Source of the DNA: Lachnospiraceae bacterium | Lineage (GTDB): Bacteria; Bacillota; Clostridia; Lachnospirales; Lachnospiraceae | DNA length: 52,429 bases | Reading direction: 5' to 3' | Assembly (NCBI GenBank): GCA_022790855.1 | Contig: JAAVYA010000048.1 | Span: 1 to 52,429, forward strand | In this document: one piece after another, positions 44,401 to 52,360 of the stretch | Position numbering within the stretch: position 1 is the stretch's first letter | Layout: the number at the start of each line of letters is the position of its first letter | Position numbers and translations under genes: made by a program | Notes under the pieces: model-generated | Database searches by the model: none | Seen by the model: the letters and a program-made list of their open reading frames with translations, nothing else | What the model was told of the DNA's origin: nothing

Positions 44401-46733
44401 TTATCCCAAAACCCACGCAGCAATCCCCTCACCGTCTCCCTTCTGCAAACCTGAAATCCATCCCATTCCCTGGGAAACAGCCGCTGATACTCCTGCTGCA
44501 AAAACCGCTCGTCCAGCAATAAAATAACACCATGGTCCGCCGCAGTGCGGATCACCCGCCCCGCCGACTGCATGACCTTATTCATTCCCGGATAGCGAAA
44601 TGCATAATCAAATCCATTGCCTTCCCGTTCCTCGTAAAACTGCTTCAAAATTTCCCGTTCCTCACTAATCTGGGGAATCCCAGTGCCTACGATCACCGCT
44701 CCTACCAGGCGCTCCCCCTTAAGGTCAATCCCCTCCGAAAAAATTCCTCCCATCACACAAAGTCCTACAAAAGAGCCTTCCCGCTCCTGGGAAAATGCCT
44801 GCAAAAATTCCTCCCGTTCCTCTTCCCGCATTCCCGGCCGCTGAACCTGAAACTCGATTCCCTCTTCCTGCTCCATACAAGCCTCCAGCACCTGCTCCAG
44901 CATCTTATAAGAAGGAAAGAACACCATATAATTCCCCTTCCTGGCCCATACCACTTCCCGGATATAGGCCGCAATCCTTTGGAATTCCTGCTGGTTCCTT
45001 CTGGTATACTTACTGCTCACATCTGATGCCACCAAAATCAAGCTCTGCTCCCGGGAAAAAACAGTTTGGGCATACACCGCATAATTGTCCTCCCTAGTGC
45101 TCAACAGCTTCTTATAATATTGAATCGGCAGCAGCGTAGCCGAAAAGAAAACAGCGCTCCTTCCTTTGTTCAGACAAGACTGAAGATTCACGGCAGGATT
45201 CACACAAAATAATTTCAATAAAAATCTGCCGTCCTCCTGGTGCCTTGTATAAATCACATAATTTTCGTCCAGACGTTCATACATATTTAAAAAGTGGCGC
45301 AGTTCCAAATAAAATTCCAGCGCTTTCTTTTTTTCCGGAAACTCCATATTTTTCTGAAGAAATTCGTCCATAGCCGCCGCCAGATTCAATAATTGAAAAA
45401 TCAAACCGCCGATGGTATCCAGTAATTGATACCCCTGACATTGACGCTTCATTTCCAGCAAAAGCTTATTGCACTTCTCCAGGCTTCGAGCAACACTTCC
45501 TGAATATTCCTTTACCAGTTTTTTGATCTCCAGAAACGCTTCCTTATAAAGAGAGGCGCTGTACATCTCCCGGCCACGCTCTACCAAATTATGGGCTTCG
45601 TCAATCAGAAAAATATAATCCCCCTTAACCCCTTCTGCAAAAAAGCGCTTTAGATACACATTTGGATCAAACACATAATTATAATCACAAATAATCACAT
45701 CCATCCAAAGAGCCGTATCCAGGCACATCTCAAAAGGACAGACCCGAAAAGCCCTCGCCTGGGCCATAAGACATTCTCCGGAAATTTCCTTTTCTCGGTT
45801 CACCAGATCAAACACCGCGTCATTTACCCGGTCATAATGCCCCTTTGCATAGGGACAGCTCACGGGATTACATTCCATCTCCTGGCAAAGACACAGCTTT
45901 TCCTTTGCCGTGATCGTAATGACGCTCCCCTGATATTCTTTTCTGCGCAAAAGCTCAAAAGCCTCCCAGGCCACGGTTCTTGTGATCGTCTTTGCGGTCA
46001 AGTAAAAGATCTTTTCCCCATATCCTTCCCCAACGCCCCGCACGGCGGGAAATACGGTGGAGATCGTTTTACCGGTCCCTGTAGGCGCCTGGATAAATAA
46101 AATCTTGCCGCGCCGGATGGTGCGGTACACCCCGGCAACCAGCTCCTTCTGCCCCTCCCGGTAAGGAAACGGAAATGGAAGATTCTGAATGGACACCTGC
46201 CGTTTTTGTTTTGCCCTATACTGGAAGTCGGACCATTTTCGGTAACTTTCCACCAGGGACTCAAACCAGGCCGCAAGCTCCTTTAAAGAATAAGCCTCAT
46301 GAAAATAGCGGATCTCTTCCGTATCCAGGTTACAGTACGTCATCCGCAGGGTAAGCTCCGTGAGTCCCGCCTGAACTCCATACATATAGCCATAACATTT
46401 TGCCTGAGCCAGGTGGACAGGCACCGCCTCCGTCAGACTATGCACATCCTGATAGATCCCCTTGATCTCATCCACTGTCACCTGTTCCCCTTCTATGAGA
46501 ATCCCATCTGCCCGTCCTTCAATCACCAGTACGTAGGATTCCAACTCCAACTCCAGCTTCAAAGGTACTTCCGCATGATAAGAAGCTCCCATCCGCCGCT
46601 GAATCTTCCGATGGATCCGGCTCCCCTCCTGCATGGCTTCTTTCTGGGCCGTACGCCCTCTTCGGTTGTCAATATCTCCTGACCGCAGCACAAATTCCAC
46701 CAGATTGCGTACGGAAATCCTCACCTGCTCCAT
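44394..46733 (-). CDS. XPD/DinG-type helicase with N-terminal PD-(D/E)XK nuclease domain
   Basis: A 779-residue protein. Residues about 1-180 look like a Cas4/RecB-type nuclease: GRADGILIEGEQVTVDEIKGIY contains the D and E-x-K residues. The helicase follows with Walker A APTGTGKTISTVFPAV near 215, four cysteines of an Fe-S cluster (EKLCLCQEMECNPVSCPY), LIDEAHNLVERGRE (DEAH) near 372, and a late SAGRVIRTAADHGVILLLDERF (motif VI) near 720. This design is found in Firmicute DinG-like helicases and suggests a role in DNA repair or restart. The ATG at 46733 has AAAGGAG upstream. Its stop overlaps the fruK relic. Confidence 0.88.
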   Translation of the reverse strand: MEQVRISVRNLVEFVLRSGDIDNRRGRTAQKEAMQEGSRIHRKIQRRMGASYHAEVPLKLELELESYVLVIEGRADGILIEGEQVTVDEIKGIYQDVHSLTEAVPVHLAQAKCYGYMYGVQAGLTELTLRMTYCNLDTEEIRYFHEAYSLKELAAWFESLVESYRKWSDFQYRAKQKRQVSIQNLPFPFPYREGQKELVAGVYRTIRRGKILFIQAPTGTGKTISTVFPAVRGVGEGYGEKIFYLTAKTITRTVAWEAFELLRRKEYQGSVITITAKEKLCLCQEMECNPVSCPYAKGHYDRVNDAVFDLVNREKEISGECLMAQARAFRVCPFEMCLDTALWMDVIICDYNYVFDPNVYLKRFFAEGVKGDYIFLIDEAHNLVERGREMYSASLYKEAFLEIKKLVKEYSGSVARSLEKCNKLLLEMKRQCQGYQLLDTIGGLIFQLLNLAAAMDEFLQKNMEFPEKKKALEFYLELRHFLNMYERLDENYVIYTRHQEDGRFLLKLFCVNPAVNLQSCLNKGRSAVFFSATLLPIQYYKKLLSTREDNYAVYAQTVFSREQSLILVASDVSSKYTRRNQQEFQRIAAYIREVVWARKGNYMVFFPSYKMLEQVLEACMEQEEGIEFQVQRPGMREEEREEFLQAFSQEREGSFVGLCVMGGIFSEGIDLKGERLVGAVIVGTGIPQISEEREILKQFYEEREGNGFDYAFRYPGMNKVMQSAGRVIRTAADHGVILLLDERFLQQEYQRLFPREWDGFQVCRRETVRGLLRGFWDKS

Positions 46734-46823
46734 GCCCGTCTCCTTTTCCACCATTTTTACCCATTATACCGAATAAATGTTCGTTTGTAAACCACAAAAC
46801 AGATGCAGCATAATTTTTTAAAG

Positions 46824-46849
46824 AAAAAAGCACCGCCAAACGGCAGCGC
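46824..46849 (-). terminator. Terminator of the HPr-like gene
   Basis: GCGCTGCC pairs with GGCGGTGC over a GTTT loop and is followed by six T residues on the minus strand. It lies 69 nt past the gene end. Confidence 0.8.
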
Positions 46850-46917
46850 CACTTTATTGAGATTTTCTTTTGATTTTCTTTGATTTGCAGAATTTATTCC
46901 TTATACGTTCATTGCGT

Positions 46918-47145
46918 TTACATAACCGCATATTTTTTCATAACATTCTCAAAAGTTGAATTCTCACCCCAGTATTTCACAGTGAGTTCCTTGGATAATC
47001 CAATGCCTAAAACACCTAATAAAGATTTCGCGTCAATCATGACTCTCTCATGGAGGACGTCAATATCAAATTCACATCTTTCAGCTGCATTTACAAACTC
47101 TTGAACGTCCTCGGTAGCCATCAGTCTTATTTTCTTCTCTTTCAT
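46918..47145 (-). CDS. HPr-like protein with Ser site but no active histidine (Crh-like)
   Basis: A 75-residue HPr-fold protein. The C-terminal half has IDAKSLLGVLGIGLSKELTVKYWG, in which Ser41 is at the position of HPr Ser46. The active-site loop is gone: where HPr has GIHARPA this protein reads TEDVQEFVNAAERC, so there is no His15. Bacillus Crh has the same logic (serine kept, histidine lost). It could therefore be a purely regulatory partner of CcpA or another repressor. The ATG at 47145 has AAAGGA 9 nt upstream. It has its own promoter and terminator, so it is monocistronic. Confidence 0.75.
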   Translation of the reverse strand: MKEKKIRLMATEDVQEFVNAAERCEFDIDVLHERVMIDAKSLLGVLGIGLSKELTVKYWGENSTFENVMKKYAVM

Positions 47146-47199
47146 ATCTTTCAATCCTTTCGCTCTACCAATTAATTCCTATTTGCTACTGTGCTTGTG

Positions 47200-47228
47200 A
47201 TTATGCCACTTTTTTTTCCTCCTGTCAA
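47200..47228 (-). promoter_or_regulatory. Sigma-A promoter of the HPr-like gene
   Basis: A perfect TTGACA (47228-47223) and CATAAT (47205-47200) are 17 nt apart on the minus strand. It is divergent from the larC promoter 38 nt away. Confidence 0.8.
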
Positions 47229-47265
47229 CCGGGCTTCCAGAATTTTGTATCATTTCCAGGAAATC

Positions 47266-47294
47266 TTGACTGGCGTCCCCAAAGCTCTTATAAT
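47266..47294 (+). promoter_or_regulatory. Sigma-A promoter of larC
   Basis: TTGACT at 47266-47271 and TATAAT at 47289-47294 are 17 nt apart, 48 nt before the larC start. Confidence 0.8.
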
Positions 47295-47342
47295 AAAGGA
47301 AAAGATTTCACAAAAATGAAAAAAAAAGAAGGAGTGTTTCGT

Positions 47343-48662
47343 ATGAATTTACTATACTTAGAATGCAGCATGGGCGCTGCAGGTGATATGTTGATGGGCG
47401 CCTTATTTGAACTTTTAACCCCCAAGGAACAGGAAAACTTCCTGCATCAGATGAATCACCTGGGATTTCACGACGTAACCCTGTCCGTTTCCCGGCGTGA
47501 GAAATGCGGTATTTTTGGCACTCATATGAACGTATTGATCCACGGCAAAGAAGAAGATGAATATATGCATACACATTCCCATGAAGATGATACCCACAGC
47601 CATCCTCATTCCCACCCCCACGGAGACGATATACACAGCCATCCTCATTCCCACTCCCATGAGGTTTTGGCCCATGACCACATGCATAATACGGAATCAC
47701 ATCACCACTCGCACCATCATAGCAGCTACCAGGACATGCTGCATCTGATCACACACCTTCCCCTTTCAGATACGGTAAAGTCTCACGCCCAGGCGGTATA
47801 TCAACTCATCGGCAATGCGGAAGCAAAGGCCCATGAATCCGCACTGGAGCATATTCATTTTCATGAGGTAGGGACATTAGATGCTTTGATGGATGTGGTG
47901 GGCTGCTGTCTGTTAATAGAGCTTCTTCATCCGGATCAGATCCTGGCTTCTCCTGTTCATGTGGGAAGCGGCACGATCCGCTGCGCCCACGGAGTCCTTC
48001 CGGTTCCCGCCCCGGCCACAGCAGAAATCCTCACAGGCGTTCCCATCTATGGCGGGCAGATCCAAGGAGAGCTGTGCACCCCCACCGGAGCCGCGCTGCT
48101 TCGTCATTTTGCATCCGACTTCCTGGCCATGCCACCCATGACGGTTTCCAAAACGGGTTATGGCATGGGAACGAGAGATTTCCCCCAGGCTAACTGTCTT
48201 CGGGCATTTTGGGGAAGCTCTGGGACGTCTTCCTCAGACGACGTAATTCTCTCTCTCTCCTGCAATCTGGACGATATGACCGGGGAAGCCCTTGGCTTCG
48301 CCGCAGAAGAACTTATGCGCCATGGAGCTCTGGACGTATACGTTGTTCCCATTCTTATGAAAAAAGGACGTCCCGGCCACCTTTTGACTTGCCTTTGCAC
48401 CCCGGAGCAAGAAATTCCTATGTCAAAATTAATCTTTTGCCACACCACCACCCGGGGCATCCGCATTCAGAAAATAAACCGCCGAAAATTGTCCGCCAGC
48501 TATCAGCAGCAGGAATCTCCTTATGGCCCGGTGACGATCAAACAAAATGACGGATATGATGTCTGCCGCAGGAAACCGGAATACGAAGATATGGCCAAAA
48601 TCGCCAGAGAGCAGGATATCAGCTTTCTTCAAGTCTCCCAGGAGATATCCTCTTCCTTATAA
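47343..48662 (+). CDS. larC: Nickel-pincer cofactor biosynthesis protein LarC
   Basis: A 439-residue enzyme of the LarC family, which inserts nickel in the final step of making the nickel-pincer nucleotide used by lactate racemase and other LarA-type enzymes. The start is NLLYLECSMGAAGDMLMGAL and the C-terminal part shows LSCNLDDMTGEALGFAAE and LMKKGRPGHLLTCL. Residues about 75-135 are histidine-rich (repeated HSHPHSHPH blocks), a likely metal-binding store. In Lactobacillus the gene needs a frameshift to make the full product; here it is one frame. AAGGAG lies 8 nt before the ATG. LarA, LarB and LarE are not in this window. Confidence 0.92.
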   Translation: MNLLYLECSMGAAGDMLMGALFELLTPKEQENFLHQMNHLGFHDVTLSVSRREKCGIFGTHMNVLIHGKEEDEYMHTHSHEDDTHSHPHSHPHGDDIHSHPHSHSHEVLAHDHMHNTESHHHSHHHSSYQDMLHLITHLPLSDTVKSHAQAVYQLIGNAEAKAHESALEHIHFHEVGTLDALMDVVGCCLLIELLHPDQILASPVHVGSGTIRCAHGVLPVPAPATAEILTGVPIYGGQIQGELCTPTGAALLRHFASDFLAMPPMTVSKTGYGMGTRDFPQANCLRAFWGSSGTSSSDDVILSLSCNLDDMTGEALGFAAEELMRHGALDVYVVPILMKKGRPGHLLTCLCTPEQEIPMSKLIFCHTTTRGIRIQKINRRKLSASYQQQESPYGPVTIKQNDGYDVCRRKPEYEDMAKIAREQDISFLQVSQEISSSL

Positions 48663-49401
48663 AAAGAACGCAGATTACAAGTAATATGCTGATCCATTGA
48701 GAGGTAGACAATCCGAAAAAGAATCCCCGCTCTGCATCTGCCCGGAGAAATTCCAGGCCAAATCGCAGAATCCCATAAGACAAAAGGTAGAAGCAAGACG
48801 CTTCGCCTTTTGTTTTTTTGCCGCCGTATTTCGCCAACAAGATAAAAAATATCACCAGGTTACAGCCCGCTTCCAGTAATTGCACCGGAAAAAATGAAAT
48901 ATCCCGGGGTGCTGACAGGGAATGGATGAAATATACGCCTAGAGGAGGAGCCATAGGCAAACCATAGCAGCATCCTGCGCAAAAACACCCTACCCGCCCC
49001 AAGGCATGCACCAACGGCACGGAAGGCACAAGAATTTCCAACATCATTCCCGTTCTCAAATGATACTGTTTTGCATAAAGACAGATCCCGGCCACCGCCC
49101 CCAGAACTCCTCCGTAAAATACAAATCCTCCAGTAAACAAACCGGAAAGAGTTTCCATATCCCCCAGGATTTCTTTTATATGTTCCAAAATCCAGGACAA
49201 ATTTGTAAGAAAAAATAAGATTTTTCCCCCGGCAATCAACCCTAAAATGCCATAGAAAGAGGCATAGAGCACATCCTCCCAAGGACAATGATATATTTTT
49301 GCCCGGAAAAATGCCGCCAGAATCCCCAGCGCAAGCCCAATCAAAATGCAAAGGGCATACATGGAAATCTGGCGGCCAAACACGTCAATATAAGGCAGCA
49401 T
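48619..49401 (-). CDS. Lgt-like membrane protein with substituted active-site residues
   Basis: A 260-residue protein with about seven membrane segments and the Lgt outline (prolipoprotein diacylglyceryl transferase). Key places differ: the family HGG motif is FYGGVLG (Tyr96 where Lgt has His), and the signature GRxGNFxNxE is GRVGCFCAGCCYG (residues 135-147), with Cys at the Asn and Glu positions. Four cysteines in seven residues are unusual and could bind a metal or form disulfides. Such Lgt relatives occur in clostridia, and canonical Lgt activity is doubtful. Its 3' end overlaps the convergent larC by 44 nt. GGCAGCATCG around the start gives no clear binding site. Confidence 0.75.
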   Translation of the reverse strand: MLPYIDVFGRQISMYALCILIGLALGILAAFFRAKIYHCPWEDVLYASFYGILGLIAGGKILFFLTNLSWILEHIKEILGDMETLSGLFTGGFVFYGGVLGAVAGICLYAKQYHLRTGMMLEILVPSVPLVHALGRVGCFCAGCCYGLPMAPPLGVYFIHSLSAPRDISFFPVQLLEAGCNLVIFFILLAKYGGKKTKGEASCFYLLSYGILRFGLEFLRADAERGFFFGLSTSQWISILLVICVLFIRKRISPGRLEES

Positions 49402-49404
49402 CGT

Positions 49405-49683
49405 TTAATCTGCCATCCATGCCAGGGATCCAAGGCAGCCTACGCACGCCACACATGCCAAAAAGCCCAAGGCGCAGATTGTAACGGCGATAGCAGACAA
49501 TACAATGCCGGCCGTGGCCATTCCGCTGGGATTCTCTTTCCTGGCATTAATTCCCAAAACCAGTCCCACAATACCAAGAACTATGCCCAAAAGCGCCCCT
49601 TGCCCCAAAAACACGCAGGCACAAGATATAATGCCAAGAACCAGCGACGCGATTGCTTTTCCATCTGATTGATTTTGATTCAT
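49405..49683 (-). CDS. DUF4190 membrane protein
   Basis: A 92-residue protein with two long hydrophobic segments. The family start AIASLVLGIISCACVFLGQGALLGIVLGIVGLVLGINARKE and a second part AGIVLSAIAVTICALGFLAC match DUF4190, of unknown function. Unusually many Cys occur in the second half (CVACVGCLG). AGGAGGAAAG precedes the ATG. It ends 3 nt before the Lgt-like gene start, so they are co-transcribed. Confidence 0.82.
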   Translation of the reverse strand: MNQNQSDGKAIASLVLGIISCACVFLGQGALLGIVLGIVGLVLGINARKENPSGMATAGIVLSAIAVTICALGFLACVACVGCLGSLAWMAD

Positions 49684-49715
49684 GTTTCTTTCCTCCTAAA
49701 CGTAATCTCTATTCC

Positions 49716-49744
49716 ATTATATACAATATGCCGCTACAATGCAA
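49716..49744 (-). promoter_or_regulatory. Sigma-A promoter of DUF4190 and the Lgt-like gene
   Basis: TTGCAT (49744-49739) and TATAAT (49721-49716) are 17 nt apart on the minus strand, 33 nt before the start. Confidence 0.75.
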
Positions 49745-49838
49745 GAATTAGTAGCTTTGCATTACATGAAAGATCTTAACTAAATGACATGATGTTGCCC
49801 CTGAATAGTAACCTTGGCTGGAACTGTTATGTTCTTTG

Positions 49839-51182
49839 TCACCTTGTTACATCCTGCAGCCATTTATACGTCCGATACCGATAAATAATCAACGGAAACT
49901 TTATATATTCATCCAGCAAAATCACCGCAAACACCCAGGGAACGCTGAGCTTCAACACAAATGCCGCAATACTGCCCATGATCACCGAACCGCCCCACAG
50001 TCCGATAATCTCCAGAACCATGCCATATCTGGTATCTCCGCCTCCCCGGAAAATTCCCACTACAATTAAGGTATTGAAGGCCTGAAGACACACGTAAGCC
50101 GCCATCAAAAACATCATAAATGACAAATATCCTTTCGCCACAAGGGTTAATTCCATAACCGCCATCACCACCGGGCGAACGGCCAAAACGATCAAACTTC
50201 CGATCAGCCCGCTGATAATCACCAGCTTTACAAAGCGTTTTCCATATTCTTTGGCCAAATCCTTTTTTCCTTCCCCAATGGCTTTTCCCACCGTAATTGC
50301 AGTAGCGCTGGCAATGCCAAAGGAAACCACCGTAGAAAGCTGACGCACCACCTGAACAATGGCGTTTGCAGACGCAGCCTCGCTGCCCAACTGCCCCAAA
50401 ATCGCCGCCGTAGCCGACATACCAATCCCCCACAGAACTTCATTGATAATAACCGGGCCGGATATTTTCATAAAATCTTGAAACAGCACCTTATTTTTTA
50501 CAAAAAGAAGCTTCCATCCAAAATTTATCAAACCATTTTTCCATTTATTATGTCCCAATACCATACCGCATTCTGCCAGCCTGGCAATCACGGTACCTGC
50601 AGCGGCTCCCACTACTCCCAATTCCGGAAATGGCCCGATCCCGAAAATTAAAAATGCATTTACAATAATATTAATCACCAGCGATGCCCCATATATAACG
50701 GTAGATACTACTACCCGCTCCATACTCCGCATAATATTCAAATAAACAGAGGTAAAAGCCATAAGCAGATAAGAGAGGCATACCGCCCGTAAATAATCAA
50801 TCCCCAAACTCCGCACCTGTGTATCCGACGTCAAAATATGCATAATTAACCCCGGAAATGCCATAGTAAAAGCTGTAATCCCCAGTCCTATCAGCAAAGA
50901 AAATCGCAGGCAGATGCCTGTTATCACTTCTATGGATCTTTGATCCTTTTTTCCCCAATATTGAGCACATAAAACAGAAGCCCCAGAGGTCAGACCAAAC
51001 AAAAACAGGCTAAGGATAAAATTTACCTGTCCTCCCAATGAAGCTGCGGAAAGCGCCTTTTCTCCTACCCGTCCCAGCATAACTACATCGGCAGATTGCA
51101 CCGCCACATTCATCAAATTCTGTAAAGCCATAGGAATTACCAGTCCTGCGACTCTTTTGTAAAATTCTTTCTTTTCGTTCAT
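49839..51182 (-). CDS. MATE family efflux transporter
   Basis: A 447-residue exporter with about 12 membrane segments in two six-helix halves. The first half shows IPMALQNLMNVAVQSADVVMLGRVGEKALSAASLGGQ near residue 12 and the second KISGPVIINEVLWGIG near 245. It uses a sodium or proton gradient to expel organic cations or other drugs. AAGGAGGAAAAA precedes the ATG at 51182; the longer in-frame start has no site. The substrate cannot be read from sequence. Confidence 0.92.
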   Translation of the reverse strand: MNEKKEFYKRVAGLVIPMALQNLMNVAVQSADVVMLGRVGEKALSAASLGGQVNFILSLFLFGLTSGASVLCAQYWGKKDQRSIEVITGICLRFSLLIGLGITAFTMAFPGLIMHILTSDTQVRSLGIDYLRAVCLSYLLMAFTSVYLNIMRSMERVVVSTVIYGASLVINIIVNAFLIFGIGPFPELGVVGAAAGTVIARLAECGMVLGHNKWKNGLINFGWKLLFVKNKVLFQDFMKISGPVIINEVLWGIGMSATAAILGQLGSEAASANAIVQVVRQLSTVVSFGIASATAITVGKAIGEGKKDLAKEYGKRFVKLVIISGLIGSLIVLAVRPVVMAVMELTLVAKGYLSFMMFLMAAYVCLQAFNTLIVVGIFRGGGDTRYGMVLEIIGLWGGSVIMGSIAAFVLKLSVPWVFAVILLDEYIKFPLIIYRYRTYKWLQDVTR

Positions 51183-51263
51183 TTTTTCCTCCTTATCAAC
51201 AATCGCAAAACTTCCTGCCGGGCAAGAAAAAAGAACCTGCATAACAGATTCGAAAAATTTACA

Positions 51264-51295
51264 AAAACCAAAACCCCCACAGAATTCTGCAGGGG
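51264..51295 (-). terminator. Terminator after the 36-residue gene
   Basis: On the minus strand CCCC plus CAGAA pairs with TTCTG plus GGGG, followed by TTTTGGTTTTTG. It closes the small membrane peptide gene 25 nt after its stop. Confidence 0.75.
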
Positions 51296-51319
51296 CCCCG
51301 ACTCTTCGGCTACTTCTCT

Positions 51320-51430
51320 CTATTCTTGAGAATCTTCATCTGCTACCGCAGCAACCGTTCCGGCTACGGAAGCAACCACTGCCACAATTACTGCAATTAA
51401 AACTACTCCGCCTATCAAAAATACTAACAT
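51320..51430 (-). CDS. 36-residue single-span membrane peptide
   Basis: A short reading frame starting MLVFLIGGVVLIAVIVAVVA, continuing SVAGTVAAVADEDSQE and stop. It has one hydrophobic segment of about 27 residues with an acidic C-terminal tail. AAGGTGAGATG lies upstream of the ATG and a terminator follows, so it looks like a free-standing gene. It is not a recognised toxin: there is no basic tail and no paired antisense RNA seen. A family of such tiny membrane proteins is common in Firmicutes but uncharacterised. Confidence 0.55.
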   Translation of the reverse strand: MLVFLIGGVVLIAVIVAVVASVAGTVAAVADEDSQE

Positions 51431-51618
51431 TTTATCATCTCACCTTATCTTATATTTGCTTCTCTCATCATATCACATCATGTCCCAAAAGGAAAGGCAT
51501 TTTTCTCTTTTTATAGATGTCCGGCACTTTTTTGTATTTTCTAATAATTCCGTTTCCATTTCTGGTATAGGCTTATTGGTTTATTAAAAATAAATGTCAA
51601 TTTATTCAGTTATGATTG

Positions 51619-51738
51619 TTATTCTTGCTCTTTCGGATCATGAGTTTCGATATATTCAATAATTGCAAGTATTTCATCGCTACTAATACCCTTTTCTTTT
51701 AATTTACGGATAAGATTCACAATCTCTTTGCCTGTCAT
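51619..51738 (-). CDS. 39-residue helical protein
   Basis: A reading frame MTGKEIVNLIRKLKEKGIS followed by SDEILAIIEYIETHDPKEQE and stop TAA. Two amphipathic helices are likely. Short proteins of this pattern (KE-LIxxL-xxxGxsxxEIxxxIxYIE) are common in Lachnospiraceae and have no known function. GGTGAT gives a weak binding site 7 nt from the ATG; an earlier ATG at 51756 has none. A very good promoter lies upstream. No toxin or nuclease neighbour is visible. Confidence 0.6.
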   Translation of the reverse strand: MTGKEIVNLIRKLKEKGISSDEILAIIEYIETHDPKEQE

Positions 51739-51781
51739 ATGATCACCACTTTCCATTGCTTAGTTGGCAGTTGCTAACTTT

Positions 51782-51810
51782 ATTATAGCAATCAATACCA
51801 AAAGTGTAAA
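51782..51810 (-). promoter_or_regulatory. Sigma-A promoter of the 39-residue gene
   Basis: TTTACA (51810-51805) and TATAAT (51787-51782) are 17 nt apart on the minus strand, 44 nt before the start. The remaining 51811-52015 holds no gene, only two short palindromes (51847-51860 and 51878-51892). Confidence 0.8.
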
Positions 51811-52015
51811 GCCTTTATTAAACTTGAGTTTCCCCATTTTTCTGGCAGCTGATTTCAGCTCAAAAATGTGGCAGGGTATATTAGCCTAATATCGTCCATC
51901 CACAGGGAAACTATATTCTTGAAAGAATTAAAGGAATGTTCCAAACGTATTTATGGGGTTCCCAAGTTCATTCTTCTTGTAATTGTATGGATTTGCAAGA
52001 AAATGCTCTATAACT

Positions 52016-52058
52016 AAAATAAAAAGCCCCAAAACTCGCATAAATTCAGGTTTTCAGG
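52016..52058 (-). terminator. Terminator of tRNA-Trp
   Basis: CCTGAAAAC pairs with GTTTTGGGG with one mismatch on the minus strand and is followed by CTTTTTATTTT. It is 12 nt past the tRNA. Confidence 0.55.
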
Positions 52059-52069
52059 ACTTCCTAAAA

Positions 52070-52140
52070 CAGGGGAAGAGGGATTCGAACCCCCATGAAC
52101 GGTTTTGGAGACCGTGATACTGCCATTGTATGATTCCCCT
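52070..52140 (-). tRNA. trnW: tRNA-Trp (anticodon CCA)
   Basis: A 71-nt cloverleaf on the minus strand. Acceptor AGGGGAA pairs with TTCCCCT; the D stem is ATAC/GTAT; the anticodon stem ACGGT/ACCGT carries the loop CTCCAAA with anticodon CCA; the T stem GGGGG/CCCTC holds TTCGAAT. The discriminator base is G. CCA is not encoded. Confidence 0.9.
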
Positions 52141-52168
52141 TCATGATACTATGCCTATATACAATAAT

Positions 52169-52193
52169 CACTTGTACATTTCCTGCACAAGTG
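52169..52193. repeat. Stem-loop in the 23S-tRNA spacer
   Basis: CACTTGT and ACAAGTG form a 7-bp inverted repeat around an 11-nt loop, between the 23S end and tRNA-Trp. It may be a processing signal. The rest of the 220-nt spacer is AT-rich next to the tRNA and purine/pyrimidine-biased next to 23S; no 5S gene is seen. Confidence 0.35.
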
Positions 52194-52360
52194 CTATTTG
52201 CAATTACATACTCTATATATTACCATATGCAATAATTATTTCATATATGAGTATTTTATATACCTTCAAAATTTCACACAGACCCGAGGGGCTTACCGCC
52301 CTTCCTTCTCTCTCCGCTCCCTACTCCGCTTTCTTCCCAAACACTTTCTCTTTCTTTCCT

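Noticed and set aside
47557..47700. Short repeats that look like a CRISPR or minisatellite
   Set aside because: The repeats are the histidine-codon blocks (CATTCCCA, CATCCTCA) of LarC; spacing is irregular and in frame.
51847..51892. Two palindromes near the right end, considered as transposon ends
   Set aside because: Each is a short separate dyad (6+2+6 and 7+1+7 bp), not a matching terminal pair, and there is no transposase or target duplication in view.
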